From CAZYBO01 sp964645205 (lineage in GTDB: Bacteria > Pseudomonadota > Alphaproteobacteria > Rickettsiales > SXRF01), in NCBI GenBank assembly GCA_964645205.1, contig CAZYBO010000002.1, forward strand, positions 310,001-374,000: DNA of 64,000 bases, read 5' to 3'. Made by a program: the position numbers and the translations under genes. Below, in pieces: positions 50,200 to 58,162 of the stretch. The notes under the pieces are model-generated. The model did not search any database. It was not told the DNA's origin and saw nothing but the letters and a program-made list of their open reading frames with translations. Every line of letters starts with the position of its first letter. Position 1 is the stretch's first letter.

Positions 50200-51374
50200 T
50201 CGTCCGCCAGCGCGTCGTAGAGGCGGAACAGGAACGGGTTGATGACGATGGAAAGCATCGCACCCGCGAGGATCAGGTTGTACAACTCCGCCGTGAGCAG
50301 CCCGTTGGCAAGCGCCAGCCCACCGAGGATAAAAGAGAATTCCCCGATTTGCGCCAACCCTATCGCTACCGTGTAGCCCGCCTTGCGCGGTAGCGAGAAG
50401 CTGCGTGCGATGAGCAGTGCTACTACTGCTTTGGCGCCTACGATAATCAGCAGCGTCGTCGCCACCGCCAGCGGTTGTTGCACCAGCGTCAGCGGATCGA
50501 ACAGCATGCCCACCGACACGAAGAACAGCACCGAAAAGGCATCGCGCATCGGCAGCGAATTCTTCGCCGATTTCCGCCCGATCTCGCTTTCCCCCAGCAC
50601 CATGCCCGCGAGGAACGCGCCGAGCGCCAGCGATGCGCCGAACACCACATAAGCGACGGACGCGAAGCCAAGCGCGATGGCGAGCGTGCCGAGCGTGCTG
50701 AGTTCCGACGAGCGCATTTTCGCGATGACGGTCAACAGCCATGGCAGGAAGCGCCTGCCTACGATGAGCATGAACGCGAAGAATCCGCCGATTTTAAACA
50801 GCACCGAAAGCGCAGTGGAAGCGATGATAAAAAAATCCACCGGCGTTTCCGAGCGCAGCATTCCGGCGACGGCAGGCAGCATGACCAGCGCCAGCACCAT
50901 CACGATGTCTTCGACGATGAGCCAGCCGACGGCGATTTTCCCTCCGTCGCCGTCGAGTAGTTTGCGCTGCTCCAGCGAGCGCAGCAGCACGATGGTGCTG
51001 GCCACCGACAACGACACGCCGAACACGATGCCCTGCGCGATAGGATAGCCCATTGCCGACGCCATCAGCGCGCCGACTAGCGTGGCCGAAAGCATTTGCG
51101 CCAGCGCGCCGGTAAGCGCGATTTTACGCACCTGCATCAGGTCGCGGAATGAAAAATGCAAGCCGACGCCGAACATCAGCAGGATAATCCCGATTTCCGC
51201 AAGCTGCTTTGCCATCGACAGGTCAGCCACGAATCCCGGCGTATGCGGGCCGATCGCCACGCCTGCGAGCAGGTAGCCGAAAATAGCGGGAAGGCGCAGT
51301 TTCTTCGCCACCATGCCGAAGATAAAGGCGGTGACGATGCTGGCGATGATCGTGTTGATGAGCGCATGTTCCAT
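50196..51374 (-). CDS. CPA2-family monovalent cation:proton antiporter
   Basis: The 392-residue protein has about 12 membrane helices (FGYLLAGVAIGPHTPG, GIILLMFGVGLHFS, FLAGMVLGES, FVSVGMLFDP). The KefB/C-like transport domain is present but no TrkA-N domain follows. It probably exchanges K+ or Na+ for H+. Substrate is not determined by sequence. Confidence 0.92.
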   Translation of the reverse strand: MEHALINTIIASIVTAFIFGMVAKKLRLPAIFGYLLAGVAIGPHTPGFVADLSMAKQLAEIGIILLMFGVGLHFSFRDLMQVRKIALTGALAQMLSATLVGALMASAMGYPIAQGIVFGVSLSVASTIVLLRSLEQRKLLDGDGGKIAVGWLIVEDIVMVLALVMLPAVAGMLRSETPVDFFIIASTALSVLFKIGGFFAFMLIVGRRFLPWLLTVIAKMRSSELSTLGTLAIALGFASVAYVVFGASLALGAFLAGMVLGESEIGRKSAKNSLPMRDAFSVLFFVSVGMLFDPLTLVQQPLAVATTLLIIVGAKAVVALLIARSFSLPRKAGYTVAIGLAQIGEFSFILGGLALANGLLTAELYNLILAGAMLSIVINPFLFRLYDALADD

Positions 51375-51428
51375 AGCGCTACTATAGATTTTTATGACGC
51401 GTTATGCCATGCGAAACATGCGCGGCCT

Positions 51429-52427
51429 TTATGTGGCGGGGAATTTTTGCACATAGCCCTGATGCAGCACGCTTGCGGTGAAGCGGTTGGCTTCCGGCGC
51501 CACGCCCGCCTTGATGCGTGCGAGCGCCTGTGCGTGCAGCGGGGCTTGCGCGGCGAGCACGCTGAATTCGCTGGTGATGGCGCTTTCGGGAAAACGCAGC
51601 TTGTTGCCATTACCGTCGCTTACGGTAACGCCCGCGCTTTGCAATATAGGAATGAGCGCGGCGGCGTCGTGATAGGCGAGATCGGCTTCGTAGCCGATGT
51701 CATAATCGCCGTGCAGGATGCGCATGAACCCGACGCAGTTCTGATCGCAGACGCAAGATGTGCATGCATCCGCGAGCGCCTGGAACCCGCTCCATTTTTC
51801 CGCATTGTTGAACATGACCGGCGGTGCGGTGCAGGTGAGGGTGGCGTCGGCGAGCGCGTGTGCAGCAGGAAGTTTGACCGGATTCCCGTTCAGTGTAGCA
51901 GCAAGGTTTTTCCCGCCTGCCCAGAGATGGGCGATTGCAAGCGTGCCGCCTTGCGCGCGTAATTCCGCAACGACGCCTAAGGTCGCCTCATCGCCTTCCA
52001 CCACCGCGACCGTGATGCCGAACGACGGCGCAGGCTGCGGCGGCTTCATGCCGAATGCTTCGGCCATGGCGGTGCGGATCATCGCGCTGGTGCCGTCCAC
52101 CGGATCGAACACCCAGCGCGTGTCACTACCCGGTGTGTAGCCGTGCTCCTCGCCGACGACGGCGTGCGTGGGGCGGGAGGCTTGTACCGCTTTCGTCATC
52201 AGCGCTTCCGCTTCTTTTTCGGCGACGGTGACCAGTTCCCTGTTGCCCTTTTTGAGCGCGGGAAGGTCGGCTGCATCCAGCGCGGCATCCAGCCCTTTTT
52301 CACGCACCAGCCGCGCAAGCTCCGCATTCGAGCGCAGCTTCTGCACAAGGGCGCTATAGCCCCGCGCAAGCTCCGGCACGGCAATGTCCCGCACAAGGTG
52401 TAGGGCGAATGCGTGATTGTCGTTCAT
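51429..52427 (-). CDS. Inositol monophosphatase family protein
   Basis: The start MNDNHAFALHLVRDIAVPELARG is preferred over a 54-bp longer frame. Metal-binding motifs VVGEEHGY and WVFDPVDGTSAMIRT are intact, and the later GYEADLAYHDAAALIPILQSAGVTV replaces the usual WD-x-A block. Substrate may be histidinol phosphate or inositol phosphate; the family is broad. It stands alone, convergent to none of its neighbours. Confidence 0.88.
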   Translation of the reverse strand: MNDNHAFALHLVRDIAVPELARGYSALVQKLRSNAELARLVREKGLDAALDAADLPALKKGNRELVTVAEKEAEALMTKAVQASRPTHAVVGEEHGYTPGSDTRWVFDPVDGTSAMIRTAMAEAFGMKPPQPAPSFGITVAVVEGDEATLGVVAELRAQGGTLAIAHLWAGGKNLAATLNGNPVKLPAAHALADATLTCTAPPVMFNNAEKWSGFQALADACTSCVCDQNCVGFMRILHGDYDIGYEADLAYHDAAALIPILQSAGVTVSDGNGNKLRFPESAITSEFSVLAAQAPLHAQALARIKAGVAPEANRFTASVLHQGYVQKFPAT

Positions 52428-52469
52428 AGTCAATTGCCTGAAAGCGTTCACAAAACCATATATGAAGCT

Positions 52470-52537
52470 GCAATCATACAACCATAGGGAAATTATGCTA
52501 TGAATAATAGCGGCTCCCGCCGTACCTCCTCGGCGGC
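52470..52537. repeat. 68-bp direct repeat, copy 1
   Basis: Matches 53299-53366 at 65 of 68 positions. It includes a hairpin (CCGCCG / CGGCGG). With the second copy it encloses the VapBC genes. Confidence 0.9.
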
Positions 52538-52658
52538 TATTTGCAGTGCTGCGGCACGCGTAGTTTAAGGCGAAACGCGATGCGCCAGCGCGAAGAAACT
52601 TCGAGCCGGATTTTAGAGTTTATTGAGGCTTGCAGGATTAGATTGTTCGAAATGTCGC

Positions 52659-53021
52659 TTAGTCTTTAGCTGCAAGTCCTAATTTGATGGATGCTTCATG
52701 TAGACGCTTATCACGCGTCCATAGAGAAACTGCATTTAAACGTGCCGAAGCAAGTAGATGTGCATCTATATAACCAATGCCAAGACCAGACAACGCATGT
52801 CTTTGTATGAAATCAAGCGTTTCGGTGTCGCTGGCTGTTATTGCTTGCGGTAAGTCGCTCAATAACTGCAATACTATGTCGCGCTTGCGTAAATTGCCTA
52901 ACGCAAGTTCTCCGGTAACGAAGGGATGAACAAGCACTTGTCCCTCAGTAAGTAATGCCTTTAGTCTAGCGTCGGATTCACGCAAATGGTCAACCCATAC
53001 GGAGGTGTCTACCAGAATCAT
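52659..53021 (-). CDS. vapC: VapC-type PIN-domain toxin
   Basis: The 120-residue PIN domain has MILVDTSVWVDHLR with the first Asp, an acidic residue in VTGELALGNLR, GIGYIDAHLLASARL with further Asp residues and LWTRDKRLHEAS. Ribonuclease toxin of a type II pair; an ATGA overlap couples it to its antitoxin. Confidence 0.93.
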   Translation of the reverse strand: MILVDTSVWVDHLRESDARLKALLTEGQVLVHPFVTGELALGNLRKRDIVLQLLSDLPQAITASDTETLDFIQRHALSGLGIGYIDAHLLASARLNAVSLWTRDKRLHEASIKLGLAAKD

Positions 53022-53212
53022 TGTTTAGGGCGGCGGCGCAGGGCGGTGGTTATTTTGGGTTCGCTACCACCAAGCAATGCAAGCCTGCGGCTACTTTCAC
53101 GCTCGATGAGCGCTTTCAATGCCTCATGGATTAAGGAGGTTTTTTCCTTAAGTCCGGTAAAAGCCTGAGCCTTTGCTATAAGATCATCATCAAGAGCAAT
53201 TGTAGTTCGCAT
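53018..53212 (-). CDS. vapB: VapB-type antitoxin
   Basis: The 64-residue ribbon-helix-helix protein MRTTIALDDDLIAKAQAFTG ... TSLIHEALKALIERE is the standard VapB layout. It precedes and overlaps vapC by 4 bp. Confidence 0.92.
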   Translation of the reverse strand: MRTTIALDDDLIAKAQAFTGLKEKTSLIHEALKALIERESSRRLALLGGSEPKITTALRRRPKQ

Positions 53213-53298
53213 ACGTATCTCCCTATTATAAGCATAATTATAGCATCATTTGATGTCTATTTCAATGCCTATTAATGTGTAAAATAGTATACGAATCC

Positions 53299-53366
53299 GC
53301 AATCATACGGCCATAGGGCAATTATGCTATGAATAATAGCGGCTCCCGCCGTACCTCCTCGGCGGC
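53299..53366. repeat. 68-bp direct repeat, copy 2
   Basis: 65 of 68 identical to 52470-52537, starting after a short AT stretch and ending 3 bp before the chemoreceptor stop. Confidence 0.9.
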
Positions 53367-53368
53367 AA

Positions 53369-54535
53369 CTAAGCGGCTTTGATAGTCCTTAGAAATTCGT
53401 CAACTTTTTGGCGCAGTAAAGAGGTTTGCGTGGTAAGCGTTGACGCCGTATTGAGCACTTCCGTGGATGAAATGTTCGTCTGATCCGCACCTTGCTCAAC
53501 CACGATGATATTGCGGGAAACATCCTGTGACGCCTGCGAGGTGCCTGTAACGTTTTTTGCAATTTCGCCAGTTGCAGCCGACTGTTCTTCAACAGCCGCT
53601 GCGATCGAAGATATGTTGGTATTTATTTCATCGATGATTTCAACGATCTGTCTGATCTGTTGCTCCGTCTGAGCGGAAGCGTCCTGAATGCGCAGTACCT
53701 GCTGGCCAATATCCTCAGACGCCTTGGTGGTTTGCCCCGCCAGATTTTTTACTTCCGAAGCAACGACGGCAAACCCTTTGCCTGCGTCACCGGCACGCGC
53801 CGATTCAATGGTTGCGTTCAATGCCAGCAGATTGATTTGCCCTGCGACATTGTTGATGAAATCCGTAACCTGATTGATGCTTTTGGTTTGCTCCAGCAAC
53901 GATAACATGGAGGCGCTGACGGATGTAGCCATGCTCGTGGCATGGTTGGTGATGGTCGTGGACTTTTGAATCTGTGTGCTGATTTCGCGGATAGCCGCGG
54001 ATAATTCTTCCGAGGCGGACGCGACGCTGGACGATGTCTGCGATGCCTCTGTCGCAGCGGCGGCTACAAGCAGCGCTTTTTCCTTCCCGTCTTTGGCGAT
54101 CTTGGTAAGCGATTCCGCGCTATGTTGCATAGTCGCCGCTGATCCCGCCACCTCGTCGATCACTCCGCTGACGCTCGACTCAAAATTTGCAGCCAGCTTA
54201 TCAAGCAGTTCTTTCCTCTCGCGTTTACCTTCCTCAAGATAAACGCTGATAGCAAAATCCATATCCAGCATGACCGCACGGTTGAGCGCAGTGAGCCAAA
54301 GATTGCGCTTATCCACCACGTTTCTAAGCGCGCTATCTTTGAGATGCGTCGAAACGGCCTGAAAAATCCCGCAGGTGATAAAATTATATCCGCCAATATA
54401 CCAGCGCGGTTCCAGCCCGATGCGGTTATGAACCTGACCGATCTTTTTCACGGAAGCGACGTAATGTTCATCAAACTGAGCGGAGGTAATGAGTCCCCAG
54501 TGGCTTGCCTGAATATTTTTTGCGCGATCCATCAT
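53369..54535 (-). CDS. Protoglobin chemoreceptor (HemAT-like), C-terminal part after an in-frame stop
   Basis: The 388-residue frame starts at MMDRAKNIQASHWG. It contains the globin region with the proximal His in QVHNRIGLEPRWYIGGY and then a full methyl-accepting signalling domain (AGQINLLALNATIESARAGDAGKGFAVVASEVKNLAGQT). The first part of the globin lies upstream in the same frame (54539-54715) and is cut off by one TAA at 54541-54539. No frameshift is needed. Either a nonsense mutation has split the gene or the downstream part starts anew at ATG 54535 and lacks helices A to C. Confidence 0.88.
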   Translation of the reverse strand: MMDRAKNIQASHWGLITSAQFDEHYVASVKKIGQVHNRIGLEPRWYIGGYNFITCGIFQAVSTHLKDSALRNVVDKRNLWLTALNRAVMLDMDFAISVYLEEGKRERKELLDKLAANFESSVSGVIDEVAGSAATMQHSAESLTKIAKDGKEKALLVAAAATEASQTSSSVASASEELSAAIREISTQIQKSTTITNHATSMATSVSASMLSLLEQTKSINQVTDFINNVAGQINLLALNATIESARAGDAGKGFAVVASEVKNLAGQTTKASEDIGQQVLRIQDASAQTEQQIRQIVEIIDEINTNISSIAAAVEEQSAATGEIAKNVTGTSQASQDVSRNIIVVEQGADQTNISSTEVLNTASTLTTQTSLLRQKVDEFLRTIKAA

Positions 54536-54538
54536 CTG

Positions 54539-54715
54539 TTAGTTGGCAAACATCTTCGCCACTTCAGGGAATTTCCCCACATGGCTGTAAAAGCCGCTTA
54601 AAATATCCGGGAGGATTTTATCGATAAAGGGCTTCGCTTCCCTTAGCGCCGCCCGCACTTCCGTGTCGATACCCAGAAAGTGCAAGCGTTCGTTTAAATT
54701 TGCATTCTCGCTCAT
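54539..54715 (-). pseudogene. N-terminal fragment of the protoglobin chemoreceptor
   Basis: A 58-residue frame MSENANLNERLHFLGIDTEV ... SGFYSHVGKFPEVAKMFAN ends at TAA and continues without shift into QMMDRAKNIQASHW. The sequence is the normal N-terminus of HemAT-type globins. The stop is probably a single-base change of CAA, AAA or GAA. Confidence 0.85.
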
Positions 54716-54795
54716 AAGACCCGCTTTCTGTGCATGGAGTAGGCGCTATGTAAGTATAAGTTGTATATGTGTTACCGAAATTTCATCGTGTTGCG

Positions 54796-54809
54796 TTGAT
54801 TTAGATCAA
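54796..54809 (-). promoter_or_regulatory. FNR/ANR box upstream of the chemoreceptor gene
   Basis: TTGATTTAGATCAA is a perfect TTGAT-N4-ATCAA palindrome, centred 87 bp upstream of the original globin start. A TATACT-like -10 lies about 45 bp downstream. It fits oxygen-dependent control of an oxygen-sensing receptor. Confidence 0.7.
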
Positions 54810-54932
54810 TACGCCTATTTTTTTACAACTATAAATATGCGCCTTAATTTCTTAAGGCAGCTTTCCGCGCTCATAGGAGTGGCGAAGGGTGGTGTTGCCT
54901 GCGCGGAAAAAGTTCGAACCGGATTGAGGAGT

Positions 54933-55502
54933 TTATTGCGGCGCTACAGGGGCTATCAAATATTGTTCAGGTTTATATCTGAATACGTCATCACCCTCAT
55001 TTCGATAATAGATCGATACATCTGTTATATCTACCTGTGTATTTTTAAATTCGCCATCTAGTACGGTAGCTATAGGCTTTAATGACGTTACAAATCCAAA
55101 GAAAAAGGAAAAATCTTTTTTCAAGGTAAGTTTTGTTAACTGCAGTTTTGTGCCTTTAGGCAAAACTCCCGCCACATTAATTTTGTAGGAGCCACTTTGC
55201 AGTGGTTTTGTTGAGGCAGCTTCAGGGTTAGCTTTGTATTCTTGAATGGAATTTGGCGCTGAATAATGCCTGCCTAATCTTCTTCCGCTTTCAGTAAACG
55301 ATTCTGGCGGTACTAAAACTAAACCATGAAAGTTATCTCGCATGATAAATGCGTCATGCTCAAGAATATATATTTTTGTAGGGTCATATGCTCCCCAGTA
55401 ATATGGGCTGTCCGACACATCGCGATCTAATAGCTTCCACGTAGCTAAAAGACTAAAACCTAAAACTATAAATACTGCGACCTTTTTATGCTTCATAGAC
55501 AT
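54933..55502 (-). CDS. Hypothetical exported protein (189 aa)
   Basis: One N-terminal membrane/signal segment (VAVFIVLGFSLLATWKLL) is followed by a beta-rich domain with YIYIL-like strands (TKIYILEHDAFIMRDNFHGLVLVPPE, ATVLDGEFKNTQVDITDVSIYY). No family is recognised. AT content is higher than in the housekeeping block, suggesting transferred DNA. Confidence 0.7.
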   Translation of the reverse strand: MSMKHKKVAVFIVLGFSLLATWKLLDRDVSDSPYYWGAYDPTKIYILEHDAFIMRDNFHGLVLVPPESFTESGRRLGRHYSAPNSIQEYKANPEAASTKPLQSGSYKINVAGVLPKGTKLQLTKLTLKKDFSFFFGFVTSLKPIATVLDGEFKNTQVDITDVSIYYRNEGDDVFRYKPEQYLIAPVAPQ

Positions 55503-55759
55503 CTTCTGAGCTAGAACCGCTTATGCTATTGTAGCGACTATATTCTTGCTATCAAGCCTCGAAATGGGTGCCATGAGATTGGCGAAATTTAGAACCAGCG
55601 CCAACTCAGGCTCCCACGCGGAATTGAGGTGTTATCACCAGAATCTTTTCTTTGCAAATGCCTGTCCTGAGCCTGTTTTAAGATAATGCTCAAACTCTTG
55701 AGCGGTGCGCTTATCTGCGAAGGCATGGTAACTGACTATTTCCCATGGAGCAAACTCAC
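55503..55759. other. 257-bp gap with GIY-YIG remnant
   Basis: The right part holds a decayed GIY-YIG gene end (see next entry) and the 17-bp block AGAACCAGCGCCAACTC at 55591-55607, repeated at 56477-56493. Nothing else is seen. Confidence 0.5.
55625..55759 (-). pseudogene. C-terminal remnant of a GIY-YIG endonuclease gene
   Basis: The minus frame gives FAPWEIVSYHAFADKRTAQ and then EFEHYLKTGSGQAFAKKRFW and a TGA, homologous to the last 45 residues of the intact gene at 56516-56758 but with no start and no GIY or YIG segment. Its upstream part is replaced by the C39-like gene. Confidence 0.8.
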
Positions 55760-56404
55760 TCAGCACATGCCTTTGCGTTTAGCAATGATTGTATAAGCCC
55801 CACAAGCATACCATGCCTGTAGTAAGTTGTTTTTATTTACCTGTTGTGTGTCGTCAAAATTATTATCGTTGTAAATATAGTCATTCCCTTGTTTTCCTAT
55901 AATGACAATAGCATGATTGGATTTATCGAGAGGATCGAGGTACAGTCCATTATGTTTTACTATGCAAATAGTAGGAATTTTTTTCTCTAGATTCTGATCT
56001 AGCATATCCAAATCTGGCAATGTGTAAGAAAGAGGGATTCCCACTTGAAGAATTTGAATATCAAGGCTTAGTTTCTTGCTCTGATAAGTAATAGAATCTT
56101 TCTTGATGGATTTATATTGATCCCTCAATTTCTCCAATTCAATCGGTTCCGAACTATTAGTTAAAACGCCCAAGTCATGATGGGTAAATGACACATCGTA
56201 TCCATTTTGTGCCAGCCAGAGTGCAATGCCTTGGCTATGACGCTCGTTGTTATCAAGCGTGAATGGGAGGAAAGCCAAAATTTCTTTTTCTGCTTGTTCG
56301 GTATCTATGGATTCCCCGTAATATGCCCTAACCATCAAAGCCGCCGCCAGTTGGCATAAATTGCTGCCTTTAGAAACTTTTATGATTGGAACTGATAATT
56401 GCAT
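55760..56404 (-). CDS. C39/papain-like peptidase-fold protein
   Basis: The 214-residue, AT-rich gene. GSNLCQLAAALMVRAYYG puts a Cys where C39 peptidases have it, and SNHAIVIIGKQGNDYIYNDNNFD supplies the His and Asn/Asp. There is no signal peptide. It stands between two GIY-YIG copies. Function, for example a bacteriocin-type protease or an effector, is unknown. Confidence 0.7.
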   Translation of the reverse strand: MQLSVPIIKVSKGSNLCQLAAALMVRAYYGESIDTEQAEKEILAFLPFTLDNNERHSQGIALWLAQNGYDVSFTHHDLGVLTNSSEPIELEKLRDQYKSIKKDSITYQSKKLSLDIQILQVGIPLSYTLPDLDMLDQNLEKKIPTICIVKHNGLYLDPLDKSNHAIVIIGKQGNDYIYNDNNFDDTQQVNKNNLLQAWYACGAYTIIAKRKGMC

Positions 56405-56515
56405 AGTTAGAACCGCTCATCTATTTGAATTGCCTAATTTCTACCAGAATTTATGCAAATTGGGTATCGGAAAGTTAGAACCAGCGCCAACTCTTTGACT
56501 GGAGCGGATTTGAAT

Positions 56516-56758
56516 TTATAGTAATCGTTTGTTGGCAAAAGCCCTACCAGAATGTGACTTCAGGTATTTTTCAAATTCTAGGGCTTTGTGTTTATCGGGG
56601 AAAGCGCAGTACCATATTAATTCCCAAGGGGCGAATTTAGCAGTATGGGTAGATTTTCCTACGTTATGGTCGGCAAGCCGTTGTTTTAAATTAGCCGATG
56701 CACCAGTATATTCCTTTTCAGGAATATTTTTGCTTCTGATAATGTAAACATACCACAT
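56516..56758 (-). CDS. GIY-YIG endonuclease (UPF0213-like)
   Basis: The 80-residue protein begins MWYVYIIRSKN, followed by YTGASANLKQRLADHN, the GIY-YIG motif with Arg, and ends with KYLKSHSGRAFANKRLL. Single-domain nucleases of this type are common next to tRNA genes, as here (tRNA-Leu 100 bp away). Confidence 0.92.
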   Translation of the reverse strand: MWYVYIIRSKNIPEKEYTGASANLKQRLADHNVGKSTHTAKFAPWELIWYCAFPDKHKALEFEKYLKSHSGRAFANKRLL

Positions 56759-56860
56759 AAATTGCTCCAGCCCCTCTTCGCCCTACGGGCTACGCCGGGC
56801 ACTGCTTCGCCTAAGATCGCCCACGCGCGGCTGCGCCACGCGTAGCCGAAGGCGAAGCGT
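56759..56860. other. GC-rich gap between GIY-YIG gene and tRNA-Leu
   Basis: The stretch contains several short GC-rich inverted repeats (CGCGTAGCCG-like runs) and no gene. Confidence 0.5.
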
Positions 56861-56944
56861 GGTGCCCCCGGTCGGAATCGAACCGACACACCTTGCGGTA
56901 CCGGATTTTGAGTCCGGCGCGTCTACCAGTTCCACCACAGGGGC
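56861..56944 (-). tRNA. tRNA-Leu(CAA)
   Basis: Class II tRNA with D-arm GGTGGAACTGGTAGACGC, anticodon stem CCGGA/TCCGG around CTCAAAA (anticodon CAA, reads UUG), a variable arm, T-loop GGTTCGATTCC and an encoded CCA. The outer end may be off by a base. Confidence 0.93.
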
Positions 56945-57026
56945 TTGCTAGGAAGGTGGACACTATAACTGTCACATTTCTCAGGTCAAGATTGCCTTTG
57001 CGTGGGCGGTGGGGTAGGATGCGCGG

Positions 57027-57530
57027 ATGAAATCATGCTGTTTCACAAAGGAAAAATTGACCTCCCGCGCGCTGTTGCTGGCGGCGGCGGCGTTTGGCGC
57101 GGCGATGCTTGCGGCTGCGCTGGTGGCGCAGTACGGGTTTGGGCTGCATCCGTGCGAGCTGTGCATGCTGCAGCGCTACCCTTATATCGCGCTGGTGCTG
57201 CTGGGGGTGGCGGGAGCGGTGCTGGTGAAAAACCCGCGCGGGCAGCGGGTGGTTTTTTACGGATGCGTGCTGCTGCTGCTCGTCGATGCGGGGATTGCGT
57301 CGTACCATGCGGCGGTGGAGTTTGGCTGGGTGAAAGGGCCGGAGGCCTGCTCGGGCGACGGCGGCACGGGGCAGACGATCGAGGAAATACGCGCGGCGAT
57401 TCTGGGCGCGCCGCTGGTGTCGTGCAGTCAGGCGATGGCGTATGTGTTCGGCTTGTCGCTGGCGGCATGGAACGCGCTGCTGGCGCTTTTTGCGGCGGCG
57501 GTGCTGGTGATAAAAGGGCGTAGCGCATGA
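57027..57530 (+). CDS. dsbB: Disulfide bond formation protein DsbB family
   Basis: The 167-residue protein has four membrane helices and the N-terminal CxxC in LHPCELCMLQRYPY. A second Cys pair lies in EACSGDGG and LVSCSQAMA. DsbB reoxidises DsbA and passes electrons to quinone in the inner membrane. It overlaps coq7 by 4 bp, and the ubiquinone link between the two is plausible. Confidence 0.93.
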   Translation: MKSCCFTKEKLTSRALLLAAAAFGAAMLAAALVAQYGFGLHPCELCMLQRYPYIALVLLGVAGAVLVKNPRGQRVVFYGCVLLLLVDAGIASYHAAVEFGWVKGPEACSGDGGTGQTIEEIRAAILGAPLVSCSQAMAYVFGLSLAAWNALLALFAAAVLVIKGRSA

Positions 57531-58066
57531 GCAAGACGTTGCCGGGCGATTATTCTCCGGCGGAAAAAATCAAGCGCATGCTGCGCGTGAACCATGCGGG
57601 CGAATACGGCGCGAAGCGGATTTACGCGGGGCAACTCGCGGTGCTGGGGAAATCCGCGTCGGCGCCGCTGCTGCGGCATATGGCCGAGCAGGAAGAAAAA
57701 CATCTCGAAACCTTTTCAAAAATGCTGGTGGAAAAGCGCGTGCGCCCCACGGCGCTGATGCCCCTGTGGCATATCGGCGCCTACGCGATGGGCGCGGCCA
57801 CGGCGCTTCTCGGCGAGAAAGCGGCGATGGCGTGCACGGTGGCGGTGGAGTCGGTGATCGACGAGCATTACGCGAAGCAGGAAGAAGAACTCGGCGACGA
57901 TGAGCGCGCGTTGAAAGAAACCATCGCGCAATTTCGCGCCGAGGAAAAAGAACATCACGATGCCGCGATGGAACATGGCGCGGAAGAGGCTCCCGTTTAC
58001 CATATATTAAGAACTGCCGTAGTATACCAAACGAAACTTGCGATATGGTTGTCCACACGCGTGTGA
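57527..58066 (+). CDS. coq7: Demethoxyubiquinone hydroxylase (Coq7)
   Basis: The 179-residue di-iron enzyme has RMLRVNHAGEYGAKRIYAGQ, EQEEKHLE and AVESVIDEHYAKQ and EEKEHHDAA, the E-x-x-H ligands of two-repeat Coq7. It hydroxylates demethoxyubiquinone in aerobic ubiquinone synthesis, as in alpha- and gammaproteobacteria. Confidence 0.96.
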   Translation: MSKTLPGDYSPAEKIKRMLRVNHAGEYGAKRIYAGQLAVLGKSASAPLLRHMAEQEEKHLETFSKMLVEKRVRPTALMPLWHIGAYAMGAATALLGEKAAMACTVAVESVIDEHYAKQEEELGDDERALKETIAQFRAEEKEHHDAAMEHGAEEAPVYHILRTAVVYQTKLAIWLSTRV

Positions 58067-58162
58067 TAAAAAATTGCAGCGTGTGGGAATTGTGTTGTTG
58101 TAAAACAAAACTACTAGATGTAGTAGTTAAGTGCGGTATCAATGGTTATGGAGTCACACAGC

